A program made the translations under genes and the position numbers. From contig JANQQJ010000029.1 in the NCBI GenBank assembly GCA_028284945.1, positions 1 through 64,000 of the forward strand: a stretch of DNA of 64,000 nt. The letters are read 5' to 3'. The stretch comes from Alphaproteobacteria bacterium. GTDB taxonomy: Bacteria; Pseudomonadota; Alphaproteobacteria; SMXS01. How positions within the stretch are numbered: the first letter of the stretch is position 1; the number at the start of each line of letters is the position of its first letter. Shown here in pieces: positions 55,573-63,843 of the stretch. The notes under the pieces were generated by a model. That model was given only the letters and a program-made list of their open reading frames with translations, was not told where the DNA came from and did no database searches.

Positions 55573-56498
55573 TGGTTGCGTTGAGAAGCCTTGTGGTTGG
55601 GGTGTTGGCGTGGATGTCACTGTCACCGGCATCGGCGGAAGATCGGCTGATCGAAGCGCGGGAGTCGATTTACAACTCGATCTACATTTCTGACCGGGAT
55701 GGCCTGCGGGTGATGTCGTTCGGGCGTAACAAGCGCTACTGGACAGAGTCGATCTATGACCCGAATGACGAACTGGCGCTGGTGCTTGCCTATGGCCGCT
55801 ATATGACCGCGGCACTCGCCTACCCGCCCAAGCTGGATGCAATTGCGGAGATCGGATTTGGTGGTGGCCGGACGGCTTGGTACTTGCACAAGCACTTGCC
55901 GGATGTGCCAATCGTTTCGGTCGAACTGGACCCGGAAGTTGTGGCGCTTGCAAAGCAATATTTCGGTGTCGCGGACGGCCCGAATTTCGAGATCGTGGAG
56001 AAGGATGGCAGGTTATTTCTGGTCCGAAATAAGACTTCCTATGACGTGATCCTGGTCGATGCCTATCGCGGACCGTTTGTGCCGTTCCACCTGATGACTC
56101 GGGATTTCTATCAAGTTGCCAAACGCAACCTGACCCCCGGCGGCGTGCTGGCACAGAACATCCACACCACGACCATGCTGTTCGACTCAGCGATTGCGAC
56201 GCTCAAAAGCGTGTTCGATCATGTCGACCTCTATCAGCCGCGCGGCACCAATAATGTGGTCGCGATTGCCTATGACGGCGCCAAACGCAAACGCCGCGAT
56301 CTGATGCAATCGGCAGAGGCACTGCAAGCCAGGATCGGCTTCCGGTATGCCCTGCCAGGCCTGATTGCCGACCGCCGGGTGGTGAAGCGCGTGCCGGATG
56401 TTGACCCGCTGACCGATGACTTTGCACCGGTCGAAATGCTCAAGGCGATCGAACGGCACAATCAAGGCATTGATGATCTGGTAGAGGTGCCGGAGTGA
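55572..56498 (+). CDS. Exported spermidine-synthase-like protein
   Basis: A 308-residue SAM-fold protein. The SAM region is IAEIGFGGGRTAWYLHK near 95, VSVELDPEVVALAKQYFG near 118, and the catalytic-like YDVILVDAYRGP near 157. It resembles spermidine synthase and the C-terminal half of fused SpeE-like proteins. An apparent signal peptide (SLVVGVLAWMSLSPASAED) precedes it, which is odd for an enzyme that would need cytoplasmic SAM. It may instead be a single anchor holding the domain at the membrane. The next gene encodes the membrane half usually fused to this domain. Confidence 0.8.
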   Translation: MVALRSLVVGVLAWMSLSPASAEDRLIEARESIYNSIYISDRDGLRVMSFGRNKRYWTESIYDPNDELALVLAYGRYMTAALAYPPKLDAIAEIGFGGGRTAWYLHKHLPDVPIVSVELDPEVVALAKQYFGVADGPNFEIVEKDGRLFLVRNKTSYDVILVDAYRGPFVPFHLMTRDFYQVAKRNLTPGGVLAQNIHTTTMLFDSAIATLKSVFDHVDLYQPRGTNNVVAIAYDGAKRKRRDLMQSAEALQARIGFRYALPGLIADRRVVKRVPDVDPLTDDFAPVEMLKAIERHNQGIDDLVEVPE

Positions 56499-57118
56499 TG
56501 GGCGTGAAACAGCGGATTTTTGAGAACGGCATCTACCTCAACGGGCTGGTGCTCGGTTTTGTCCTTATGGGGTTCGAGATGCTGGGCAGCCGATATCTCA
56601 ACCCTTATTTCGGAAGCGGTATTGTCACCTGGGCGGCGCTGATCTCGACCGTGCTGGGCGCGCTGATGGTCGGCTATTACTTGGGTGGCTGGCTGGTTGA
56701 TCGCAATCCGCGGGCGTCGGTGCTGGCGAGCCTGTTGTTGGTCGCGGCGGTTTATCTGTTTCTGATCCCCGCTGGTGCCACCGGCGGCATTGAACTTGTC
56801 CTCGACTATGTTGGCGACGGCAATTTCGGTGTCATCGTTGCGGCCATGGCGCTGCTATTCATCCCGCTGGTTCTGCTGGGAACATTTTCACCCTTCGGCG
56901 TGCGTCTCCTGCTCGACAAGACAGAACGCGGGGGCCGCGTGACAGGCCGGGTTTATGGCATTTCCACGGTCGGCAACGTGATCGGCACGTTGGTCACGAC
57001 CCTGGTGCTGATCCCGGCTATCGGAACGCGGACCATTACACTGATTTTCGCCAGTATTGTCGTGTTGTGCGCGATAAGCCTCTTCGCGCTGGATCGCCAG
57101 AGGCCCGTTGTAAACTAG
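56498..57118 (+). CDS. Membrane half of a SpeE-like fused transporter
   Basis: A 206-residue protein with about six membrane helices (for example YLNGLVLGFVLMGFEMLGSR and FIPLVLLGTFSPFGVRLLL). It matches the N-terminal membrane part of fused MFS/spermidine-synthase proteins, including GRVYGISTVGNVIGTLVTT. In the usual fusion this part comes first and the SAM domain second; here they are separate genes in the reverse order, overlapping by one base (TGATG). A GTG three bases earlier is an alternative start. It may export or modify a polyamine-like product. Confidence 0.8.
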   Translation: MGVKQRIFENGIYLNGLVLGFVLMGFEMLGSRYLNPYFGSGIVTWAALISTVLGALMVGYYLGGWLVDRNPRASVLASLLLVAAVYLFLIPAGATGGIELVLDYVGDGNFGVIVAAMALLFIPLVLLGTFSPFGVRLLLDKTERGGRVTGRVYGISTVGNVIGTLVTTLVLIPAIGTRTITLIFASIVVLCAISLFALDRQRPVVN

Positions 57119-57139
57119 AACCCGTCTTTGGGGAAAGGT

Positions 57140-57197
57140 GGTGCCCCGCGCTCATGTAATTGGGAAGTAGGGGAGACAGTTAGAGCGCCGGGGCACC
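57140..57197. repeat. Inverted repeat at the left edge of the mobile region
   Basis: GGTGCCCCGCGCTC (57140-57153) and GAGCGCCGGGGCACC (57183-57197) pair except for one bulged base, with a 29-base loop. There is no T run, so it is not a clear terminator. It lies 22 bases after the last ordinary chromosomal gene and may mark the edge of the acquired segment. Confidence 0.45.
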
Positions 57198-57334
57198 GAG
57201 CGGACTGACCTTTGGGAGGGAAGGCCAGTAACGAGAAGAATGCCAAACCTCTAAGGTCCTGACGAATCTATTATTTTCGAGAAAAGCAGACGCAAATTTA
57301 CATCGTATTTGATGGGAAATGTTCCGGTCGAGGA

Positions 57335-57668
57335 AGGTGATGCCCGCAGAGGGAGGACGTTTGACCTTCTAGCGGTCATCCTGCGCCAGGGCTTCGCAGG
57401 ACACTTCTTGGTCTAGCGATCTCCGGGTGGCTCGCCATCCGCCCGGCCTTCGCAGCCGAAGCGGCTGCTTCGGCGGAGTAGGCAAGCCCGAAGAGCGAAG
57501 GGTAGTGCGCCTAGAGGGAGAAAGTTTGAACTCAAACAGCCCATGCTCTGCTGCTGAAGCAGCTACGCAGGGCACGCCTGTTCGCAGCGACGCTTCTTGG
57601 GCGGTATCTCGCCCTGCGAAGCCTCGGCGAAGCAGGATGGTGCCCGGGGAGAGAGAAAGTTTGAACTC
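57335..57668. repeat. Degenerate tandem repeats upstream of mobC
   Basis: Three imperfect copies of a motif like GGTnnTGCnC, then GAGGGAGnAAGTTTGAACTC, end at 57369, 57533 and 57668, about 165 and 135 bases apart. A second shared segment, TTCGCAGnGACnCTTCTTGG, lies between the copies. The intervening DNA is rich in short hairpins (for example GAAGCGGCTGCTTC and GCTGCTGAAGCAGC). Nothing else in the window matches. Part of the sequence resembles the end of a tRNA read backwards, but no tRNA folds. The rest of 57119-57740 holds no other recognisable gene. Confidence 0.55.
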
Positions 57669-57744
57669 TCTCTTTGAAGTTTTAGAGGATTGGGAGCACC
57701 AGTTACAAGCGCAGAACATTGACTTTGACGGGCTGGATCTATGA
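57661..57744 (+). CDS. Small coupled ORF before mobC
   Basis: A 27-residue reading frame starting at TTG behind GGGAGAGAGAAAG and ending LEDWEHQLQAQNIDFDGLDL. Its TGA overlaps the mobC ATG as ATGA, the same junction as mobC to relaxase, which suggests it is translated. The frame stays open upstream through the repeats to 57427, so a longer protein of up to 105 residues is also possible. No family is recognised; an accessory relaxosome peptide or a translation-coupling leader are options. Confidence 0.35.
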   Translation: MNSLFEVLEDWEHQLQAQNIDFDGLDL

Positions 57745-58178
57745 GCAGCCCCGTGTTGGCCAAGGACTTCTCAAAGGCAGCAGTGAAGCCCCCTAAGCGT
57801 AAACGGAAGGCTCCGCCGCCTTTCTCCATTCGGTTCACAGACGAAGAACGGGCGCGTCTTGACCGGGATGCTGGGGCGTTGTCCCTCGCCGCTTATATGC
57901 GCCTCAAGCTGTTCGCGGGAGACGAACCGCCGCCAACCAAGCGGAAGCCAACGCGGAAAAAACACATCCCTTCCGCTGAACTCGCTGTCATTGGTCAAAT
58001 GCTCGGCGGATTGGGACAATCCCGGCTTGCTTCCAACATGAACCAGATTGCCAAGGCCGCGAATATCGGGACGCTGCCTGTCAGCCCTGAGCTAGAGGCA
58101 GAGCTTTCGGAAGCCTGCGCCGCCATTCAGGATATGCGCCGAAATCTCATTCAGGCTTTGGGAGTCAAAGCCCGATGA
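57741..58178 (+). CDS. mobC: MobC-like relaxosome accessory protein
   Basis: A 145-residue basic protein. A Lys/Arg/Pro-rich start (KPPKRKRKAPPPFSIRF) precedes the ribbon-helix-helix-like TDEERARLDRDAGALSLAAY. The C-terminal block LGQSRLASNMNQIAKAANIG is the hallmark of plasmid mobilisation protein MobC. It would bind oriT and help the relaxase nick DNA. The ATG/TGA overlaps on both sides tie it to the upstream small frame and to the relaxase. Confidence 0.88.
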   Translation: MSSPVLAKDFSKAAVKPPKRKRKAPPPFSIRFTDEERARLDRDAGALSLAAYMRLKLFAGDEPPPTKRKPTRKKHIPSAELAVIGQMLGGLGQSRLASNMNQIAKAANIGTLPVSPELEAELSEACAAIQDMRRNLIQALGVKAR

Positions 58179-59491
58179 TCCTTAAAGGCAATGCGCGGGG
58201 CGGCGCGAAAGACTTGGCGCTGCACCTTGAGAAAGAAGAAAACGACCATGTAGAGGTTTATGAGCTTCGCGGCTTTGCCTCGGATAATCTCATGGGAGCG
58301 CTGAACGAGATTTATGCGCTCTCACGCGGCACGAAATGCCGCCAGTTTATGTATTCGCTGTCGCTGAACCCGCCTGAAACTGAGAGGGTGTCCACGGCGG
58401 ATTTTGTTGATGCGATTGAGCGCTGTGAAAAAAAGCTGGGTCTGGATAGCCAAGCCCGCGCCATTGTCTTTCATGAAAAGGAAGGACGCCGCCATGCGCA
58501 TGCGGTTTGGTCACGCATCGACATTTCCGAGATGAAAGCCGTTCAACTTTCCTATGACCGCAAGAAACTGAAAGCTGTATCCTGTGAATTGTTTCTTGAA
58601 CATGGCTGGCAAATGCCGCCGGGGCTGGTGAAGGATTCCGAGCGCGACCCGCTCAATTTCAACTTGGAAGAATGGCAACAGGCCAAGCGCACAGGGCAAA
58701 GCGCCAAGGACATTAAGGCCGCTATTCAGAATGCCTGGGCGATTTCGGACAACCGGGCGTCGTTCACGCACGCGCTTGAAGAACGCGGCTTCAAACTGGC
58801 GCGGGGAGACAAAGCACCGTTTTTGGCTGTCGATCACCACGGCGAGGTTTATTCGATCCCGCGCATGGTCCCGAATGTGAAAACGCGGGATGTGCGTGAA
58901 CGCCTAGGCGATGAAAACGCGCTGCCCTCTGTGGGTGAAGTCACGGCGCAATATGCGGGGGAGATGGCGGCAGCGATGCAGCGCCACAAAGCCGAACTGC
59001 AACGGGCTGGGCATGTCGAACTGGCGGAACTGAAAGAGGATAAAGAACGCCTTGTGATGCGCCAGCGGACGGAGCGCGAAGCGTTCTTGAAAGCACAGCG
59101 CGAACGGCAAGAACAGGAAGCCGTTGAGCGCCAAGCCCGCTTCAAAAAGGGTCTTGGCGGCTTATGGGACCGCCTGCGCGGTGAACATAAGCGCATCCGC
59201 GAGCATAATGAGCGTGAAGCCGAAGTCGCCGCGCTGCGTGATTCCGATGAAAAAGATAACCTCATATTCGCTCAACTGGCGCAGCGCCGGATGCTGAAAC
59301 AGCGCGTCCTTGCCTTTAAGGACCACTACACGGAACAGCGCCGCGAGCTTGATACGGACCGGGCGCGGTTTGAAACGATGCGTAGAACCGCTCTTGAGCA
59401 CAAGCGGGATGAATTCAGGAAAGCCAGAGCGAACAGCCCGCAGCGCAAGACCCGTCGCAGCTGTAATCGCGGCCCTGAACCTGAATTGTAA
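58175..59491 (+). CDS. Relaxase / mobilisation nuclease (MobA/VirD2-like)
   Basis: A 438-residue relaxase. The N-terminal nuclease domain (1-180) has ILKGNARGGAKDLALHL, SRGTKCRQFMYSLSLNPPE, and the metal-binding GRRHAHAVWSRIDI near 105. A possible nucleophile Tyr is in HVEVYELRGF. The C-terminal half is a long charged coiled coil (KERLVMRQRTEREAFLKAQR and similar) with no helicase domain. It would nick the transfer origin of a mobilisable element and rely on a type IV secretion system from elsewhere; no tra or vir genes are in view. It ends before a nested inverted repeat. Confidence 0.88.
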   Translation: MILKGNARGGAKDLALHLEKEENDHVEVYELRGFASDNLMGALNEIYALSRGTKCRQFMYSLSLNPPETERVSTADFVDAIERCEKKLGLDSQARAIVFHEKEGRRHAHAVWSRIDISEMKAVQLSYDRKKLKAVSCELFLEHGWQMPPGLVKDSERDPLNFNLEEWQQAKRTGQSAKDIKAAIQNAWAISDNRASFTHALEERGFKLARGDKAPFLAVDHHGEVYSIPRMVPNVKTRDVRERLGDENALPSVGEVTAQYAGEMAAAMQRHKAELQRAGHVELAELKEDKERLVMRQRTEREAFLKAQRERQEQEAVERQARFKKGLGGLWDRLRGEHKRIREHNEREAEVAALRDSDEKDNLIFAQLAQRRMLKQRVLAFKDHYTEQRRELDTDRARFETMRRTALEHKRDEFRKARANSPQRKTRRSCNRGPEPEL

Positions 59492-59509
59492 CCACGCCTT
59501 CCTGCGTTA

Positions 59510-59588
59510 GGTTTGTTGCTTCGGAATGGGATGAAAAACGGCCTTCACCCAGCCCTGAGGCTGTTTTTCAGCCCCGGAGCAACAAACC
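59510..59588. repeat. Nested inverted repeat after the relaxase gene
   Basis: Outer arms GGTTTGTTGCTTCGG (59510-59524) and CCGGAGCAACAAACC (59574-59588) pair with one mismatch. Inner arms GAAAAACGGCC (59533-59543) and GGCTGTTTTTC (59559-59569) also pair with one mismatch. It may be a transcription end for the mob operon or a recombination or transfer site. It begins 18 bases after the relaxase stop. Confidence 0.6.
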
Positions 59589-59665
59589 GGGCCGGATAGG
59601 CACCGCCCCATCCGCCTATTCCCTAAATCCTATTGTTGCTTTGGAAGGGTTTGAAACAGCCTTCC
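59513..59665. repeat. Imperfect direct repeat pair
   Basis: The segment starting TTGTTGCTTCGGAATGGG at 59513 recurs as TTGTTGCTTTGGAAGGG at 59633, about 120 bases later, with matching bases continuing to GCCTTC in each. The second copy contains its own stem, TTGGAAGG (59641-59648) with CCTTCCAA (59660-59667). The remaining bases of 59492-59849 hold no recognised gene; a short in-frame fragment (59633-59839) has no family features. Confidence 0.5.
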
Positions 59666-59849
59666 AATGAAGCTGAAGCTCCTCTTCTACTGAAACTTAC
59701 AAGGGATCGAGATCACATGGCCGAAAGAGTTTCCTCCCTCGGTTTACGAGAGTCCCGGTTCAGGGTGGCCGAGCGCTTCAGCCAAATACAACTGGATCCA
59801 AATTTTTATTCGATATACAATCTTGATCGAAAACGGTAGGATGACCTCG

Positions 59850-60791
59850 ATGACTGAAGTAATAAAAAAAAGAAAAAATGTACCAAAAAGCATTCAAGAA
59901 CTCGGTTCAAGCATCTGGAATTGTAATGTTTCAAGTTTACTAGATAGATTTCCCGAAGAAGAAGTTTTTGACCTTATAGTCACATCGCCACCGTACAATA
60001 TTGGAAAAATATATGAAAAAAGGGAGGATATAGAAGACTATATAGAATTTCATACGAAAATTATCAAACAAATGGTCCAGCGCTTGAAGAAGACAGGGAG
60101 CTTTTGCTTCCAAGTTGGGAACCATGTGAAAGATGGTGAAATACTACCTTTAGATTACCTCTTTTACCCAATAATCCATGACCAAGGTATGAAGCTGCGA
60201 AACCGCATAGTTTGGCACTATGGGCATGGGCTGCACCAAAAGCGCCGATTCAGCGGTCGCTACGAAGTGGTTTTGTGGTTCACCAAGACTGACACATACG
60301 AATTCGACTTAGACGCCGTGCGTGTTCCGCCAAAGTACCCGGGCAAACGAGCATATCGGGGACCTCGGACGGGACAGCTATCCTCTAACCCGCTCGGCAA
60401 GAACCCGGAAGATGTTTGGGAGGTCAAAGATTCTCCACATGATCTGTGGCAGATCCCAAATGTCAAAGCTGGTCACGTAGAGAAAACTGAGCACCCCTGC
60501 CAATTTCCCGTGGGCCTGATTGAAAGACTGCTTCTAGCGCTGACCAAAGAGAACGATGTTGTTTTCGACCCGTTTGCCGGAACCGGGTCCGCAGGCGTCG
60601 CAGCTTTGCTCCATGGCAGACAGTTTTGGGGATGCGAGATAGACCCAGAATACGCCGAACTAGCCGTGCAGCGAATGCGAAAGACATGTAAAGGTGAAGA
60701 GCGGTTTCGCTCACACGCCAAACCGATTTATGACCACCGGAAGTCGAAATTGTCGGTAGACCCAAACAAACTTGGCATCGCGGCAGAATAG
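59850..60791 (+). CDS. DNA methyltransferase (SPPY type, beta order)
   Basis: A 313-residue site-specific DNA methyltransferase. Catalytic motif IV, DLIVTSPPYNIGK, comes first near residue 45. The SAM motif, VVFDPFAGTGSAGVAALLHG, comes near the C-terminus, with FWGCEIDPEYAELAVQRM after it. This order is that of the beta class; Ser-Pro-Pro-Tyr often goes with N4-cytosine but also occurs in N6-adenine enzymes. The 5' half is AT-rich with many Lys and Ile codons, unlike the left part of the window. Starts at 59841 or 59850 are both possible; the latter has GGTAGG at better spacing. It is the first gene of the candidate defence module. Confidence 0.9.
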   Translation: MTEVIKKRKNVPKSIQELGSSIWNCNVSSLLDRFPEEEVFDLIVTSPPYNIGKIYEKREDIEDYIEFHTKIIKQMVQRLKKTGSFCFQVGNHVKDGEILPLDYLFYPIIHDQGMKLRNRIVWHYGHGLHQKRRFSGRYEVVLWFTKTDTYEFDLDAVRVPPKYPGKRAYRGPRTGQLSSNPLGKNPEDVWEVKDSPHDLWQIPNVKAGHVEKTEHPCQFPVGLIERLLLALTKENDVVFDPFAGTGSAGVAALLHGRQFWGCEIDPEYAELAVQRMRKTCKGEERFRSHAKPIYDHRKSKLSVDPNKLGIAAE

Positions 60792-60836
60792 AATTCAAGG
60801 GAATCACATGTCGCCATAAAGATTGAGGTTTTTTTG

Positions 60837-62060
60837 ATGGAATTAGGATGGCCGTTACCAAAGCGAAAACAGCACCTTGCAGATCTCGTCAAACAGGACA
60901 GCAAGAAAACTGACCGCGTACGATTTCAAGGGAAAGCTCAATTTATGCCGGTGTATTCCGTGCCGCTGGACCTACCACGTTATCGGTTGGAGAACGGTCG
61001 CACGACGGGCTTTCAAGCAGAGTACTTAGCAGCCCACCCTGACGTAGAAGAGGATTTTTTTCGAGTCGATGGAGAATCCGAGGCAGCGCAGTCCGTCCAG
61101 CACGGTATTCTCAAGAAACTCGCACGGGGTTCTAAAGACCTGTTCCGGGAGTTTGAAACGGCAGAACAGGAAGAGCCGATCATACTTTCGGCAACCGGAT
61201 ATGTGATTAACGGAAATCGGCGCCTGTGTACCTGGCGAACGCTCTACGAAGAAGACCCCGCCAGATACAGCCGATTTGCAAACATCGACGCGATCATTCT
61301 TCCGCCATGCGACGAAAGAGACCTGGATCGACTCGAGGCAGAACTACAGCTCAAAGAGGACCTGAAAGCGGAGTATAGCTGGACCTCGAAAGCGCTAATG
61401 ATGCGAGAGAAGATGACAAGATTTTCTTATAATGAAGAGGAAATTTCGTCCATTTATGGTTTTAAAAAAGGAGAGCTTCAGGAGTTATTGGATTGCCTTG
61501 ATTACGCTGACGAGTACCTAAAAAGCCGTGATCTGACACGCCAATATTCACAGGTTGATGGGAAAGAGTTTGCGTTCCGCCAGATTTGCCGCAGTAGAAA
61601 AAAGGTAAAATCTCCACGCTCCCGTGAGGTCTTTGAGAAATCTGCATTTTGTTTAACCGATGATGCTGCAGAAGGTACGAGAACCTATGCAGAAATCCAA
61701 AAAGCAGCCGACAATCTGAGCGAAGTCACATCCGGTCTAGCTGCAGAGTTTGAGGTCGATACCGAAGGAAAGTCGGAAACCGAGGTCGCGACCGCCCTTA
61801 CTGCGATTCTCGAGGATAGCGCTAACTTCGACCGAGCACGGGAGTCCATTCAAGAAACAATTGCGTCTGCTACGGCGCGGGCACGCGACAGGAAAAAAGA
61901 GCTGCATGTTTCAAGTCGCGTCGCGCAGGCCAAGCAGAACCTTATAGATGCGAAACAGGCAATTGACGAAAACGCTTCGCGCAAAGGCGTTGTAGCTCAC
62001 TTGGATCAAATCGCTGAGATTGTTGCCGAACTTCGCCGGTGGGCGGAGGACGATGAGTAG
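60837..62060 (+). CDS. ParB-fold nuclease-like protein
   Basis: A 407-residue protein. An N-terminal ParB/Srx-like domain spans residues 35-150: VYSVPLDLPRYRLENGRTTG, and the signature SATGYVINGNRRLCTWR in place of the ParB GxxR box. A helical region with YNEEEISSIYGFKKGELQEL near 200, resembling the ParB helix-turn-helix, follows. The C-terminal part is a coiled coil (SRVAQAKQNLIDAKQAIDEN). ParB-fold proteins of this type occur in methylation-linked anti-phage loci, where they may cut or bind DNA; the exact role here is inferred. It starts at ATG 60837 and ends overlapping the helicase gene by eight bases. Confidence 0.75.
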   Translation: MELGWPLPKRKQHLADLVKQDSKKTDRVRFQGKAQFMPVYSVPLDLPRYRLENGRTTGFQAEYLAAHPDVEEDFFRVDGESEAAQSVQHGILKKLARGSKDLFREFETAEQEEPIILSATGYVINGNRRLCTWRTLYEEDPARYSRFANIDAIILPPCDERDLDRLEAELQLKEDLKAEYSWTSKALMMREKMTRFSYNEEEISSIYGFKKGELQELLDCLDYADEYLKSRDLTRQYSQVDGKEFAFRQICRSRKKVKSPRSREVFEKSAFCLTDDAAEGTRTYAEIQKAADNLSEVTSGLAAEFEVDTEGKSETEVATALTAILEDSANFDRARESIQETIASATARARDRKKELHVSSRVAQAKQNLIDAKQAIDENASRKGVVAHLDQIAEIVAELRRWAEDDE

Positions 62061-63840
62061 AGCGGTTCGAATATCCTATGATGAGACGTCGCGGTCCGCG
62101 CTTGTAGAAGTCGAGGGATCCGAAGATACATGGCGGTCTATCCGCCGTGTGTGCCAGGACTCTTTTGGGGAAACCGACGTCACCGGTCAGACCTCACTCG
62201 AAATGCCCTGGTGGGCATTTTTGGGCTGCCTGGATGAAATCGAATACTACGCTAACCGTTATCAGGTCCCTCTCGAACATTCCCAAGATGCTGCTAAGCG
62301 CCTTCAACAATCCAAAGCTGCTGTCGCACAGTATGAGGAAGCGAAGACGGGAGTCGGCCCGTCCGAAGCCGAGATCTTTACCGAGCTCGCATCCAAGAGA
62401 TTTCTGCGAGAACTTACCGAAGAGCAAGCGCGGAACGTGAGCAGAATGATGGCTCTGCCATCAGCCGCCACATTCTCCGTGCCAGGTGCCGGGAAGACCA
62501 CCGAGGCGTTGTCCTTTTATGCGTTGAAGCGTACTCCCGAAACCCGCCTTCTCGTTGTATGCCCGAAAAACGCATTCGCGGCATGGGAAGAGCAGCTCGC
62601 ACTTTGCATGGAGCATGAGGACCAGTTTATCCGATTGCGCGGCGGAAGAATTGCAATTGAAGCGGCCCTAAAAGAGGCGCCCCTTAAAGCCCTTATCACT
62701 TACCAACAATTACCCAATGTTTTGGATCTGATCGGGGCATACCTCGAATACTGGGATAGTTTCGTTTTTTTGGATGAGTCTCACCGAATAAAACGAGGGT
62801 TTCAGGGTGTCATAGGAAACGCAATTTTGTCTATCGCCCAAATTCCAAAATCGAAACTCATTCTATCGGGCACTCCGATGCCGAATGATGTGAGCGACCT
62901 GGTACCGCAGTTTCGGTTCCTGTACCCAGAGATCTTGGCAGATGAGGAAACGGTCGAAGAGTACATTCGACCGGTATATGTCCGAACGACAAAAAGTGAA
63001 CTTGGGTTACGTCCACCCGAAAAAACGATCAAACGACTTCCGCTTAAGCCGGCGCAATTCGAGTTGTACCAATTGCTACGCTCAGAAACCGCTCGTCAAG
63101 CGAAAGCGAATCTGAGCCGCATTGATCTGAGTGCTTTGAGACGGGCGGGTCGCAGTGCCCTTCGCCTTCTTCAAGTCGCTACAAACCCGTCTCTGCTTGC
63201 GCGATTAGAGGAGTTCGAACACGAAACGCTTTTGTCCGAAGTGCTTAGCGAGGGCGATAGTCCGAAGTTAGAATATGCCTGCTATAGAGCCAGGGAATTG
63301 GCGTTCGAGGGTTATAAGTCGATTATCTGGTCGAGTTTTGTCCAGAATGTCGAGTTGGTGTCGAACCGCCTACTCGACATTGGGGCGGAATATATACACG
63401 GCGGTGTTGATGCGGGAAGTGAGAACGAGGAAGGCACCCGTGAACAAAAGATAAAGCGCTTTCATGATGATGATAACTGCTGGGTCATGGTGGCTAATCC
63501 TGCGGCTTGTGGAGAAGGGATAAGCCTGCATACCGTTTGTCATCACGCGATTTACCTCGATCGAAATTACAACGCTGCGCAGTACTTACAGTCTGAAGAC
63601 AGAATCCATCGCCTTGGACTTCCCCCGGAGCAACAAACGTTTGTTGAAATTTTGCAGTCACCCGGAACGGTCGATGAGTCCGTTGATCGGCGCCTCGGAA
63701 TCAAAATTGAAAACATGGCAAGGGTCCTAAACGACGCGTCATTGAACGAGGAACCTGAGATTATTGATTTGGATGCGGATGGCTTCGATGTCGATGACTT
63801 CAACGATTTCAGAGCCCACCTTGCCGAGAAGGTTGCATGA
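62053..63840 (+). CDS. SNF2-type DEAD/DEAH helicase
   Basis: A 595-residue superfamily 2 ATPase. Walker A is SVPGAGKTTEAL near residue 157, followed by LLVVCPKNAFAAWEEQL (motif Ia). Walker B is FVFLDESHRIKRG near 245, motif III LILSGTPMPND near 280. The C-terminal domain has IIWSSFVQNVELVSNRLLD and motif VI LQSEDRIHRLG near 520. The layout is that of SNF2-like remodelling translocases, including the first residues with an added 140-residue N-terminal domain. It starts at ATG 62053 inside the ParB-like gene. It would move along DNA or strip proteins as part of a defence complex. Confidence 0.9.
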   Translation: MSRAVRISYDETSRSALVEVEGSEDTWRSIRRVCQDSFGETDVTGQTSLEMPWWAFLGCLDEIEYYANRYQVPLEHSQDAAKRLQQSKAAVAQYEEAKTGVGPSEAEIFTELASKRFLRELTEEQARNVSRMMALPSAATFSVPGAGKTTEALSFYALKRTPETRLLVVCPKNAFAAWEEQLALCMEHEDQFIRLRGGRIAIEAALKEAPLKALITYQQLPNVLDLIGAYLEYWDSFVFLDESHRIKRGFQGVIGNAILSIAQIPKSKLILSGTPMPNDVSDLVPQFRFLYPEILADEETVEEYIRPVYVRTTKSELGLRPPEKTIKRLPLKPAQFELYQLLRSETARQAKANLSRIDLSALRRAGRSALRLLQVATNPSLLARLEEFEHETLLSEVLSEGDSPKLEYACYRARELAFEGYKSIIWSSFVQNVELVSNRLLDIGAEYIHGGVDAGSENEEGTREQKIKRFHDDDNCWVMVANPAACGEGISLHTVCHHAIYLDRNYNAAQYLQSEDRIHRLGLPPEQQTFVEILQSPGTVDESVDRRLGIKIENMARVLNDASLNEEPEIIDLDADGFDVDDFNDFRAHLAEKVA

Positions 63841-63843
63841 GAG

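Noticed and set aside
57636-57668. tRNA 3'-end-like sequence on the minus strand
   Set aside because: It resembles a T-arm and CCA end, but no anticodon or D arm follows, so no tRNA is present.
57369-57838. Minus-strand open frames over the repeat region and mobC
   Set aside because: They are frame shadows of repeat DNA and of mobC; the plus-strand genes have coupled starts and known families.
59633-59839. Short plus-strand frame before the methyltransferase
   Set aside because: It starts inside a direct repeat and has no recognisable family or ribosome site.
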